Shown: positions 22,024-33,876 of the stretch, one piece after another
How positions within the stretch are numbered: the stretch's first letter is position 1
Layout: every line of letters starts with the position of its first letter
Assembly: GCF_958979055.1 (NCBI RefSeq)
Contig: NC_084894.1
Coordinates: 27,971,616-28,035,615 of the forward strand
Direction of reading: 5' to 3'
Source of the DNA: Alnus glutinosa
Lineage: Eukaryota > Streptophyta > Magnoliopsida > Fagales > Betulaceae
DNA length: 64,000 nucleotides
The notes under the pieces: model-generated
The model's database searches: none
Told to the model about the DNA's origin: nothing
Seen by the model: only the letters and a program-made list of their open reading frames with translations
Translations under genes and position numbers: made by a program

Positions 22024-22060
22024 GAGCTGAACGAGGGGGGTTTGGACGGTTCGGCTGCAT

Positions 22061-24097
22061 GGGGGGGGAGGGGGGGTTGAGAGGTCAGGGACCCACGTAG
22101 TCAAAGCCAGCTTCTTTAATTTTGCAATTCCACTTAATTAATTAGTTGCATGCTAATAAGTGGGTTTAATTAATTAGTTAGTAATAAATTAATAATCATG
22201 GGATGAGCCAACCTTCACCTAATTTTAGACCTAAAGAGCTAGAATGACTGGTCGTTGCCTTGATATGGTTTGATTTCGATTTTTGGCATATAAATAGGAC
22301 CAATGGGAATGCAGTGAGTATTCTCTAGATACGTACGCAAGTTTAGGTATGTATTTGATAGTTTAGATTTTATTTTTTTAACATATGATTACAGTATACA
22401 TGGCGCCACGTTGTTTAAAAATTTTAAATTCAATGTATATGTACGTGGCACTAATGAATTTGTAAAATTTAATTTGAAGTGTTGAAGTATATTTTTAAAC
22501 CACTAACCAATGACCGGCCAGTATTTGTAAAACAAAGAAAATTATTGTCGTTAAAAATCTGTCAGCATCCGAAGTATCGGGGACACTCCGATCCCGAAGT
22601 TAATTAAGATTCTCTTAAAAAAAACTAAATAGAGAACATGAGAAATGAGAGAATGTGTATTCGGTATCGCTTCTTGCCTAATATGGCATCATTAATATCA
22701 ATGAAATGTAGTTTTCATTATAGGGCGTGATTTACCATATAAACTGTATTAATGGTCATGAGGGTGCATATATGTTGTTTTCAATGTGAAGAAGATCCTA
22801 AGAATAATTGATTTATATCTTTATAAGGATGATTGTGCATGTGATTTGGTGATATGATTATCTTTCAATTTATATCCCCAACATGAAGCATGAAATGATT
22901 CCTTCTCATCTCACTTCAAATAGAGAATCATGATCCATATTGTTAACTGAGTACGTATAAGATTATTCGAAGTTATCATCATCCTTCAGATTTGTCATTT
23001 GTGGGAAGTAATTAGGTACGTATTTGGGAGAGTAAACCGAGCCAAAGACCACAAAACTTTTAAGCTATGTACTCCATGTTATCATCTTCTCTACATGTTT
23101 CAACTTTAGTCTTTTTCGATCTTGGATCATCCTTTCTATACTTGATATGTTTGTTAATATTTAGAATGATTCTTAGTGATCAGTCGTCATATCCATGATC
23201 TGACCCTCATTAACTTTGGGATATTATTAAGTAGTAATTAATGCGACCAAATTAAAATTACCCAAATAATTAAACATGTGTATCTCAATCTTCTACTAGC
23301 TCATACTTTTTAACTTTATTTTTTAGAATGACATGGATCCCATATCATGTGAGATGTAAATAAAATTTCTTCTAACTTTGTTACTGTTATTAGAAAAGCA
23401 TATCATTAATTCGCACCTGCTAAGGCACGTCGTTTTTATAAATTGAAGAAAAATTATGTCCGATTGTAATGCTATTGATGCACACCAACATTACGCGTGT
23501 TTGGGTCACAAACTTGTGGTATTGCATAATTCATTGCATGCTTTCTTCTTAGTCCCAACTAATCGTTTGTTAGGATTATACGCAAAATGGCTAGGAACTC
23601 TTTTAATTAACACATCATTTTATTTCAAAAGTTTAAGTTTTCTTACGTGTGGATTTCAAATTTCCTTTTAATAACTTATCTCCTTTATACTTTGATACTA
23701 TATTAAATCACCACTTATTTATAAAACTTAAACTAATAAAAAATGATAAACTTAATAATTTAAATTAATATTCTAATACACCTTTCGGCCACTCTAAACC
23801 ACTTTTGATTGCAAGGTAACATATTATATATATATATATATGTGTGTTAAGCCTCTGAGCTCATAGTATCAAGCCATTGGATCTCCTTCTTGGAATCATC
23901 TAATTTATCTTTCTGCGAATTAGCTGGAAACACTGCCCTACGCACACGGACACAACAAAACAGTAAAGGACTAATCTAGCTAGGTTGCATCTGAGGGAGT
24001 CCCGCAGGCTGCTTAGTGGAACTCAATGTTGATCCGAACTGCCTACCTAGCTAGGTGCAATTGGCCAGGCTCAACTCATTCAGGATATGCAAGAGCC

Positions 24098-24132
<35 letters not shown>

Positions 24133-24870
24133 GTTTTAAAATCAAACACTATTATGCTTTAGTTAGTGAGGCTTTTAATATAACGTTAATTTACAGATTC
24201 AGTTTGAGTCTAGTTTGAGATTGACATGTGTTTTTTGTGTCCGGTTATAAAATACGTGTTACAATTTCAACGGTCCAATTTCAGTTGAAACTGAATTCAA
24301 GCCAAACCCTAATGTTTAGAAACCCAATTTTAATGTAAAAGGTTAAGCTACATGCTCTTAATCATGCACGCTGTATCATAGGTAACAAAAAAAAACCTTG
24401 AAACTCCACTATATATATAACTGTCCTATCAAACTTGATATTGAAAAATTATTGATTATGATACTACTTGTTGAAAAGATAAGCATATGATGAAACCTTT
24501 GGTTTCATTTATTGTTATGAAATTTTTTCACATAAAAAACTCGTAATATATTGTGTTGTTACTTTATTTATTACAACCCCTTTTTCTTTTTCTTTTTTGG
24601 GCAAAATAACATGTTAGTCTATGTGAAATTTACCACTTTAATAATTAAACAATTAAATTTAATCGTGGCTAACGTGACAACATTATCTAACCTATCACAT
24701 AAATTTATAAGTTTCTGGGACACTTATCAAAAGCAACTACTAAACAATTAAATTTGAGCATTCTCCTATTACAATGCTAAACTACTTTTACTATGAGTGA
24801 AAATGTGAGCGGTTAATAACCGCCTCTTAACCACTTTTGAAGGCGGTTGAAAAAACCACTAACCATCTAC

Positions 24871-24952
<82 letters not shown>

Positions 24953-25185
24953 CACAAAACGATGTCATTTCATATGAGATTTTAAATGACACCATACATT
25001 CGGCAAAAAAATAAAGACCTAAAAAACACTTAAAATAAGCCAAAAAAAAAGGTTTAATGAAGGTTCAACATTCAAAAATAGGTCAAAAAATACCCAAATT
25101 TAGAAGTTATGCGGTGTGGTTATAGCTTTAAATAACTGTTAATCAGCAAATATTTAATAACCGTTAATTGCCTAAGAAAATGAAT
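22061..25185. other. AT-rich intergenic spacer
   Basis: About 3.1 kb with no supported gene. It contains a G-rich run near 22061-22077, (TA)n tracts near 23827, 24098-24129 and 24871-24950, and short frames without family signatures. Confidence 0.6.
24871..24950. repeat. (TA)n microsatellite
   Basis: About 80 bases of pure AT dinucleotide, the longest such tract in the window. Confidence 0.95.
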
Positions 25186-25880
25186 GCTCCGTTTGTTTCG
25201 GCGTAAAATGATTTTCTGAAAAATAATTTCAATATTTTCCGGTGTTTGGTAGGGGCGAAAATAATGGTCAACCGAAAAATGATTTCCGTTTGACCAAAAA
25301 TACTTAATAAATTTTGGAAAATTAAATCATCTTCTGTAGATGTTAGATGCAATCGACTCTCTTTTAAACAATGCAGTCGACCTTTACGTTCAAGTAGTTG
25401 ACTATCGCCGGATTTCGACAAGTCAGATTTCGACACCGGTCGGTGCCGGAATTTGGCAACCATCACCAAATTTCGGTGATACCATACTAGATTCCGGCCA
25501 ATTTGGCCGGAATCTCTCTGGAGCTACCGGATCTCCAGCTATCTGCCCAGATCTGGTCGGGATCTTGGACGGATCTGGCCGTTCTGGCCGAATATCAGGC
25601 CAGTCCGCCCTGGATCTGGCCAGAACGGCAATCTCCGACAAGTCCGACCGGGATCCTCCCAGAACGGCAGGATCCCGGCCAGCTGGCTGGATTCCAGCCA
25701 CTTTTGTTGAAATTTGTATGTGTCAAATATAAAAAAAAATTAAATTTTTTTTTTAAAAAAGTATTTTTATATTATTTTATATTAACATTTTTTATTTTGT
25801 GAATAAAATTTAATTTTTTTAAATTAATATGATTAAATTAAAATATAAAAAATATTTGTAATTTTTCGTACGTGCCAAAA
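25186..25880 (-). mobile_element. CTCCGTTTG-TIR element, one end missing (copy 1)
   Basis: Starts GCTCCGTTTGTTTCGGCGTA. It matches the complete copy at 55904-56813 in reverse order: TIR, GGTCAACCGAAAA, ACAATGCAGTCGACC, a CCGG-rich core, then the AT-rich strings around AAATAAAATT. It stops near GTACGTGCCAAA (aligned with TTTGGCGCGTAT in copy 2), about 70 bases before the other TIR. It is a non-autonomous DNA transposon of uncertain superfamily, 220 bases upstream of DAP3. Confidence 0.75.
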
Positions 25881-26099
25881 CCCTACCCATAACTTTTACG
25901 AGCCCCCAGCCCACACAAATAAAACCGAGAACAAAATGGGCCGAATTCATCATTAAACTTGAGATTGGGCCCTTCAACTCTCTCACCCAAATGTAGCCAA
26001 TACCAATAATACCCTCAAAATCTACTCTCACAGTGGTGCTCACTTCTCGTCCTTCCCATTTCACCCAAAACCCCCAAAACCTCACTCCAACAAAGGGAA

Positions 26100-27268
26100 A
26101 TGCTGCGCTCTATTCTGAGAGCCTCAGCGTCAGGCAGGAGCTCGGTCAAGCCCTCGCCAATTCCAATTTCCTCGTCGTGGGCTCAGAATTACTCTTCCAA
26201 GAACACGAAGACCAATGTCACCAAGGCCAAGCAGACTAAGTACAAGGCCGACGGCAAAAGATCTGCGGCCGACGAGCACGCCTCCGCCGCCGGCGGAAAA
26301 GACGTCGACGCGGCGCTGTCCGACGCGCAGTCCCGCGCACGTCGCCTCGCCGCCGACGAGAAGGACCCCTCGCTCGACGTCGGCCCCAACGGCCGGCCCC
26401 TCTTCACCTCCACCCCCTCCCTCTCCCTACTCTCCCGCAAAGACACCTGCTCCTACTTCAAGTTCAGGTATACGACTACGAATGCGTATACGTATAAAGC
26501 TACCTGTATCTCTATAATTCTTTGTATGTATAGGCTTTTTTGAGTGTGTGTGTGTGTGTGTGTGTTTGTGTTCGTGATTGGGAAATTGGTTGTGTAGGAT
26601 GGAGGGATTGAAGGCGGTGTTTCCGGAGGGGTTGCCGGCGGGAATGGTGAAGGAGTTCGAGGACTCGTTGCGACCGGCACTTCTGGTTCGGCAGAGCTTT
26701 TTGGATCTTCGCGATAACTTTCGGCGCATCGTTGATCCGTCATTGCGTTTCTCTGATGAGAAAGGTGTGTAAGGGTTTTGATTTTCAATTTTAGACTATT
26801 TTGATAAGTTTTTTGCAAATTCTATTTTAAAATTCAAATGCAATGACAAATTTCAAATTATGTGTGAATTTCGAACTGATACTGTTGTGCACAATTTGAG
26901 ATTGCAAATGTTATTTCAATCTGAAGAACCTGAAATGACGTAATTGCGATGATTAGAATGCTGTAGAGTTCAATTACTTATATTAAAAAAAAGAAAAAAA
27001 AAAAAGAAAGAAAGAAAGAAAAAACAGTGCTATAGAGTTCATGAAGTCTTAATTATTATTTTTTTAATTAATTGGTTTAGATTTTTCCATGTTAATGTTT
27101 ACCACATGTAGAGGATCACTAATTTCCTTAATTCATTTTATCTCACTAAGTTTTCTGCAGAGATGGCAAATTCTGAATTGTTCGATTAAAAATAATACTC
27201 AGGATTTTTAGAACTCTCCACTGCTGTGGATTTGCCGTAGGAAATCTAGAGAATCCTGATTCGTGGAA

Positions 27269-27301
<33 letters not shown>

Positions 27302-30300
27302 TGATAAGATTCGTGGAAATTATTTTCTTTTGAACTTCTCACCTGGTGTATACATCGGCCGTCAAAGATAAGTGTATTTGTTTGAGTTGGCATGTCTCTT
27401 TATTTCTATTTTTGATGTAAAAAATTATAAGATTATGTGTTGGGGATATGTAATTATGCGCTGATTGATGAAAGAGATGGTGGTGTGTATTTTTTTTTTT
27501 TTTTTTTCTAAATCATGTTTGAACCAGCTGTGGTATTTTTTTTATTAAGGTGGTCTTGTGAAGATATTGGTAATTAGCTGTTTCCATAACTGCTAGGTGT
27601 ACATTATCTGCACTCAAAATAAACTTAATATAGTTGAGTATTGAAGCTATCCAACTCGTTTCAGGTATATATTAATAATCTATTTTGATTTAGTAAATGG
27701 AAAATATAGTTACTTCCAGAAGATATTATGCGTCATTTTTATATTTTTACCATTGTGCCCTTTGGAATTTATGCTCATAAGCTCCAAATATTGATTTTAT
27801 CCTCACTTGTATGTGAATCATAAAATGAAGGTATGAGCATGTGAAATATATGATAGGTCACATTCACAAGACCCACTTATGCTGGTAACTAATTTGTTTA
27901 GGTCCCAAAGTTAGAAAGCAGATTGTCTTGGATGGTCCTGCTAGCTGTGGGAAGAGTATTGCACTTGCGATGCTTGTTCATTGGGCTCGTGATGAAGGTT
28001 GGCTGGTTTTTTATGTCCCCAGGGGCCGAGAGTGGACTCATGGAGGATTTTTCTCTAAGAACCCAGATACAGGTCTTTGGGACACACCACTTCAAGCTAC
28101 AAATGTTCTCAAGGCAAGATTACATGTCCCCCCTTCCGCCCCACCTTTTTTTTTTTCTCATTCAGTGATACATAGGTATTTGTCAATCTCTTGAACTTAT
28201 TCTTTGATGGGCGGAATTCAGATAAATATAAAGATCCCTGTTCAGTTTTTTGTGTTTTCAACATCAGTGATAAGCTCTAAATTTTAGTTGTAAAGTTCGT
28301 TGAAGATGCACAATGTGATGTGGCATATGGACCTTGGTCTGTTAGTTCATTGATATTTATTATGGTAATGTTTACCATGAAACTGGGTTTTTGGATTATA
28401 GATTCTTGATAAATACTATTAAGAACACATTTGGAAAATGTTCTTAACCCCTTGCCCCCCTTCCCCCCCCCAAAAAAAAACAAAAAAAGTTCCTGTCACT
28501 GATACTTCTTCCGCAGGTGGTTCCATAGAATACTTCAGCTGTTCTTGTGATTTGTTTCTTAGATGATTTTTAACTGTGCCATGCAGCGAGTCTGTAAATT
28601 CCTTATGACTTATTTATTTCCAGGATTTTTTGAAATGGAATGAATCCCACTTAAAACAATTACCATGCCAAATCGATGATCCGATTCCATTGAGTGAGGG
28701 TGCTGGTGTTGGAAGGTTGAAAGATGCTGACAGCATGGCAATGCCTGAAGGTTCAACGCTGTATGACCTGGTTAACACGGGAATCAAGTACTCACAAGCA
28801 GCTGTTGCAGTGGTAGTTCATTTGAGGAGAGAGTTATCACTTGTGAAAAGTATCCCTGTACTTATAGCAATTGATCAAGTGAGACAGTTTCTTGCATCAA
28901 ACTTCAAATATAAATATTTTTCAGTTCTTTGGGTATTTATAACTCCCTGTCTATCGTTTAAACTATATGTTGCTGTTACTTGTCTCCAGTATAACAGCTG
29001 GTTTACATTCAGTGAGTATGAGGAAGCGGTCACTCTTCGTTCTCGTCGACCAGTACATGCTAGAGAAGTTGCAATGGTTAGTGCCAACTGTTTAGTTCAG
29101 ATGTATTATGTCTCATCTGCAAATAGTAATGTGTGCAAATTTTAAGCGATTCCTTTATTTTTTTTGTTTTACATTTGGCTTTATGGCTATTCTGATTCTT
29201 TCTGGTGGACCTAGTACATGCATATATTATGGCTTACCATTTGTAGCGAACTCACTCCTTACTCCTTAGCATGTTGGTCGTATGCTTCATGCAAATGAAA
29301 GTTGGGTAAGTAGTTGGTATTGATCTTAGTCTCAGAAATGAAGGAGCTGGCATTTGATTCTCAAGATTTAATCCCTTTAGCTTGACCAATCTTATATATT
29401 GGCTTCTCTCCCTTACTCATACTTCAACTCACTGTTAGAGATATGTGCATTATGTGAGAAAATTCCTGTGTAATTTGCAGGTGAATGCTTTTAGATCTAT
29501 GATGCATGATGACATGATGGTGGGTGCTTTCTCGCATTCAACAGCTGTTGGAAAGCTACGTAAGGACTTGCCAGATGTTCCTATGGATGCTCGGGTTAAT
29601 CTTCCTCGCTACACCTTAGACGAAGCAGCAACTGTTTGCCATTATTACCTTAGGTATGCTAAAGATATCGATATGCTTGCTAGGATTGTGCTGTTGCTAA
29701 TAGTATTAAGGTGCCAATCTTTCAATTTACTTCGGACAGTGGTGTCATCTGGGTCAAAGAATTGTTATTATAATTAAACTTGTTTACCATCTTAGAGCAT
29801 CTCCAACAGACCTTTCATATGGTTCATAATAGCTAAATATAGCAATTATGAGCCATTTTATCCCCTCAATAGATGCTTCAAAATAGAGCATCTTCACCGA
29901 TTCATTTTGCTGTAGCACCTTTTAGTCTTTTATTATTATTTTCTCTCGCCTCTTTCCCCAGTCCCCCCCCCCCCCCCCCCCCCCCTCTCTCAATAAAAAA
30001 TATATTGAAAACTAATATTTAAAGAAAGTAAATGGTGAGATAGATAATCTGTTAGAATTTATATTGAAAAATGAATAGATAAAATAAAAAAAATATGTAT
30101 TTTGAGTAGTTAAAATAACCACCACTGCTGGAGATGCTCTAAGAGAATAGGTTGGCTCGGCTATGTACCCCAAATTCTCAATGATTTGCCAATTGAAAAA
30201 TATAATTATGTGATAGAAACATAACTTTTGGTTTAGTCTCTTTTTTTTTAATTGAATGAAACTTTTGGTTTAGTCTAAATTGTAGTAGTTGCATCTCATA

Positions 30301-30791
30301 CGAAATTCCAATTCCATCTGATGGTTTGTCCTTGCACTCCAGTCGATTAATAGCAGGCCAATGACCATGATAGGTAACTGTATTTTGTTGTGTTCAAGCC
30401 GCAACCTCTCTTGTCCGATAGCTCTTTGTGGATATCTATAAATATATGGCACTGCCTTCAAGATCCTGACGTGTTATTTCTCAAATTAATTGGGTTCATT
30501 ATGTTTTGCTCATCTTTTGGGGAAAAAAATAAGGGAAAATGATATTTGTTGAGAAAGCAGGATACTTCTTTCTGGCCTTATTATACTGCCTAAATAGTAA
30601 AATGCTTCCAAAACGCTTTTCTTCGGGGCCATGTTTCAGATTCTTAGCTTTGTTTATTGTTCTCTGGTAGGCAAAGATTAGTACAACGTGAAGTATTCTC
30701 GGAAGAAAACTGGAAGAAGGTATACTACTTGTCCAATGGAAATGGAGCAGAGATGAGGGGGTTGCTTCCTTTCATGCGGCAATCAACATAA
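26100..30791 (+). CDS. DAP3: Mitochondrial ribosomal protein mS29 / DAP3 (7 exons)
   Basis: GTP-binding protein of the mitoribosomal small subunit, 460 residues. Exons: 26100-26467, 26598-26764, 27902-28113, 28624-28878, 28990-29076, 29481-29653 and 30671-30791; all phases close. The N-terminus (MLRSILRASASGRSS..., basic, Ser/Arg-rich) is a typical mitochondrial presequence. The P-loop GPASCGKS is at residues 190-197, the Walker B-like IPVLIAID just before residue 333, and YNSWFTFSEYEE and HYYLRQRLV follow as in DAP3. Intron 3 has a GC donor (AAG|GCAAGA) and an AG acceptor; the joined protein VLK|DFLKWN is the conserved one. Intron 6 contains a MITE. Plant mS29 is about this length. It is convergent with LTN1. 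Confidence 0.93.
26765..27901 (+). other. DAP3 intron 2
   Basis: 1137-base GT-AG intron. It has an A-rich block at 26983-27025, an (ATT)n run at 27268-27301 and a T run at 27490-27507. No element with clear ends. Confidence 0.8.
27268..27301. repeat. (ATT)n microsatellite
   Basis: Eleven or so ATT triplets inside DAP3 intron 2. Confidence 0.9.
29795..30139. mobile_element. PIF/Harbinger-type MITE in DAP3 intron 6 (345 bp)
   Basis: Ends GAGCATCTCCAACAG and GAGCATCTCCAGCAG (right end reversed), with flanks TTA on the left and TAA on the right, both fitting the TWA target but not identical. It contains a C23 run at 29963-29985. This end sequence is that of a very widespread plant MITE class. 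Confidence 0.85.
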
Positions 30792-31891
30792 GATAACTTC
30801 TCTTTTCACCTTTATTTTATTTTATTGATGTGCATTAGCAGAGGTGCTCGTTTTGCTCTCATTGCCTCTGGTTTTTTTGATCTCCTTAATGAAAATTTAT
30901 GCAATACCGCTATCATTGGATTTTTGCTCTCATTGCCCCATAAAGTGTTTGGCTAGGATCATCTTTCCTTGCCCATGGGATTAGTGTCCAAAGACTACCA
31001 TATATAGATCAGTTAGAATTTTGTACTTTCGTCTTGGAAGTTGATATTGTTTCAAGAATTTTCTTTTTCGCTGAGCCAGTTTTTGGTTCACCTATTTATC
31101 CATCTATCTATTTATTTTAAGACAAAAATTTCTTACAAACTGGACAGGCTTTTAAAAAAGTTACATGTGTCCCTTAGCATGTACGAAGCACGTGTTGTAG
31201 AAGTTCTTATATTAAAAATGTTTTTCACATGTTAAGGAACACATCATTTTTTTAGAGGTTGGGTTGTAGTAGGGACACATGTCACTACTAAAACCAGGAT
31301 GTAGGAAATTTGTCATTTTATTTAATTTTGTACTAAACTTGCGATTTAGTCATTGTTATGCAGATTTAATATAGCATGTGAAAATTACATATGCTCTATA
31401 AAAAAAAAATGTATATGAGAATCATATGTTTTAAGAACACATGTCAATTAAATAAATTTTCTTCAAATTCAGTTTCATTGACAACTTTTTGAGTGTCTTG
31501 TTTTTTTTTGGTTGTGATGTGACATAAAAGTGAAAGTATTTTTTTATCTTTTTGTAAGTACATCATTCAATAAAAGAGGGAAGGGTTACAAGCAACAAAA
31601 AGTTCAAGATGGGTTGATCTTCCCAACAACAAACCCAAAATAAAGAAATAACGCCGAATTTAAAAACAGCAAACAAGAAATGGGTATGGTTATGACCTTG
31701 AAGGAATAAAAAATGTCTCGGTCCATTTAACTTTGGATATAAGCCAAGGATGGACGGCAAAAAGCGGTAGAGGCATCGAAACAAATGAGGATAGAGACTT
31801 GACCCTCGCGAGACCTTTCAACTCTGCCTAAACTCCCATTGAAGGGGACACAAGCAAGAGCATGACTATAGAAAGATCTGTTAACCCTAAT

Positions 31892-32603
31892 GCTCTATTT
31901 GTTTTGTATAAAATATTTTTAACGAAATCATTTTTTATTTTTTTGAAAAATATTTTTTAACATTTGGTTTATACGAAAAAATCACCAACGACGTAAAACA
32001 GAATCTGGCGACGTCTGGCTAGACGTCGTCAAATTCCGGTAAATTAAATTCAACCTCAATTAGTCGGAATCTTACTAGTATGATCGGAATCCGGCTAGTT
32101 TGGCCAAATCGCTAGAATTTGGCCTAGTTTAGCCGGAATTCGACGACGTCATCGAATTTCGTACAAAAATTTTGATTGCCGGCTGTACCGGTTAAATTTC
32201 GACCAATTTGGCTAGCCGGAATCTGAACAAAATGGCCGGAATTTAGCTGTATTGGTTAGATTTCGACTATACTAGTCAGATTCTGATCAATTTGGAGAAT
32301 TTGGTACGTCGAAATCTGGTGACATTGGATTTTGGCAGATCAGATTCATGCACCGACCGGATTCTGGTGGTGGCGATTGTCGGATTCCAGCAATCAGATA
32401 CCAAAATTCGAATATCTTCGGTGGTAAAGTCAGACTACCAACAAACGTGTGTAAAAATGAAGAATTTAAATCTAGGAAACGATTCGTTTTCCAAAAGTTA
32501 AAAGAAACTTTTACAGTCAAACTGAAAATGATTTATACTAACCATTATTTTCGGCCAAATATTAAAAAATGCTGAAAACATTTTACGCTGAAACAAATTG
32601 AAC
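31892..32603. mobile_element. CTCCGTTTG-TIR element, diverged (copy 3)
   Basis: Starts GCTCTATTTGTTTTGTATAA and ends TTTTACGCTGAAACAAATTGAAC, both related to the GCTCCGTTTGTTTCGGCGTAAAA terminal repeats of the copies at 25186 and 55904. The core is dense in GCCGGAATC/GATTCCGGC-type strings. More decayed than copy 2; no clear target duplication. Confidence 0.7.
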
Positions 32604-33098
32604 ATTAGAGAAAGAAAAAGAAAATGTAAGAAATAGTGGTTAAATTACCAAGGGCGAAGACAGGTAGCTAATAACGTCAGCTGTGATTCTAGAATAAGGC
32701 GACAAAGCAGAAAGCGAGTACATTCCTTTGTGCGTCTCACAAATTATAGAGGAGAATACGTGGCAACTCTATAATTTACTTTACTTTCTATTGATATGTA
32801 AAACTTCAAAAAAATATATTTGCAAAGGACTTTCTTATCTACCATTATGTCTTCAAAATTTGTAATATCATTACGAGTAATAAAAGAGAACAAGAAGCAT
32901 GGGGAAGAGATCAATGCTCTGATGACCATGGATTGATCCAGCATGCGTCCACGCTAATCTGCACGTATTAATATGAATGTCAAAGTAATGATGATAGAAA
33001 TAGATATTAGAACGGAAATCTTGAGTTTGTTTGATAAGCTTTAGGACATTACAGAATAGTGCTTGTCACTATTCACATGCACACAAGGAAAATTTAAA

Positions 33099-33245
33099 GA
33101 ATAATTCTGCGCACCGGCTGATGTGGCATATTTTAAGTGACTTACTATATCGGTCACTTCAAAAACAAAAGATAAATCACTTAAAATACACCACATCAGC
33201 TAGTGAAAAATGAATAATAAATAGGTGTAAAGAGTAGCATTACTC
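33099..33245. mobile_element. Small MITE with palindromic core (about 147 bp)
   Basis: GAATAATTCTGCGCACCGGC at the left and GGTGTAAAGAGTAGCATTAC at the right. The internal arms GCTGATGTGGCATATTTTAA and TTAAAATACACCACATCAGC are near-perfect inverted repeats. It shares its right end with the element at 19459-19614. Confidence 0.65.
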
Positions 33246-33876
33246 AAATTTAAAATGTTGCAAATTTTCCTTCATTACTCACTTGTACAAAAATAGTTTC
33301 TATCGTTTTCCCCCTTTCTATCTGAGAATTGGGGTACAAGCAATTACAAGCAAAATTGGAGGGGAGATTGAATGCTAATACACTATTAAGGTTGAGCAAA
33401 TGATTATAAGATAAACAATTCAAAACGTGGCGTAATTAATTCAACCTTTCAAGATTGCTGAGATTCTAAAAGAAAAACACATTTGGCTTCCATCAGCTTC
33501 ACAGACTTGATCTATTTAATCAAAAGAGTGCCAAAAAAACTGGGGATTTTTCTGTGTATCTGAGATCGGCTCAGAACTGACATTCAAAACCCCAACTTCA
33601 TCAGAACTCTCAATAAGAGTAGAGAACCAAAGGCTGAAATGCATATGCAGGTAATAACTCCAACCACTTTCAAAGAGGTTTTGAGAGAGAGCTCACAATT
33701 TTGACTTCTATACTACGCTTCCCCCTTTTTTCTACTTCTTTTTGCACAAGAGTTTCTCTCTTTTTTCTCTAGATGCATGCGTCTACTCTTCAACTCTTCG
33801 TTCAACCACTTCTTTTCTCCATGTGATATAGAAAAGAAAATTTTGTTAAGCTTCTGACTCCAGGTTGATGTCTAGG

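Larger units (their letters stand above)
30792..33876. other. DAP3-LTN1 convergent spacer
   Basis: About 3.1 kb between two stop codons. It holds possible LINE 3' debris at 31555-31800 (CATTCAATAAAAGAGGGAAG start), a CTCCGTTTG-family element at 31892-32603, a small MITE at 33099-33245 and the presumed 3' untranslated regions. No extra gene. Confidence 0.6.

Noticed and set aside
21887-22060. N-terminal extension MQPNRPNPPRSALYKN of the second WUN1-like frame
   Set aside because: It spans the TATA box and the predicted transcription start, and the paralogue has nothing comparable.
25340-25802. Overlapping open frames of about 100-130 codons on both strands
   Set aside because: They fall in the CCGG-rich core of a non-autonomous transposon, where stop codons are rare by composition.
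26189-26517. Antisense and shifted frames over DAP3 exon 1
   Set aside because: They are shadows of the GC-rich first exon; the DAP3 frame has the presequence and conserved continuation.
32292-32575. Short frames in the 31.9-32.6-kb element
   Set aside because: They coincide with CCGG/GATTCCGG repeats and show no transposase motif (no DDE or DDD pattern).
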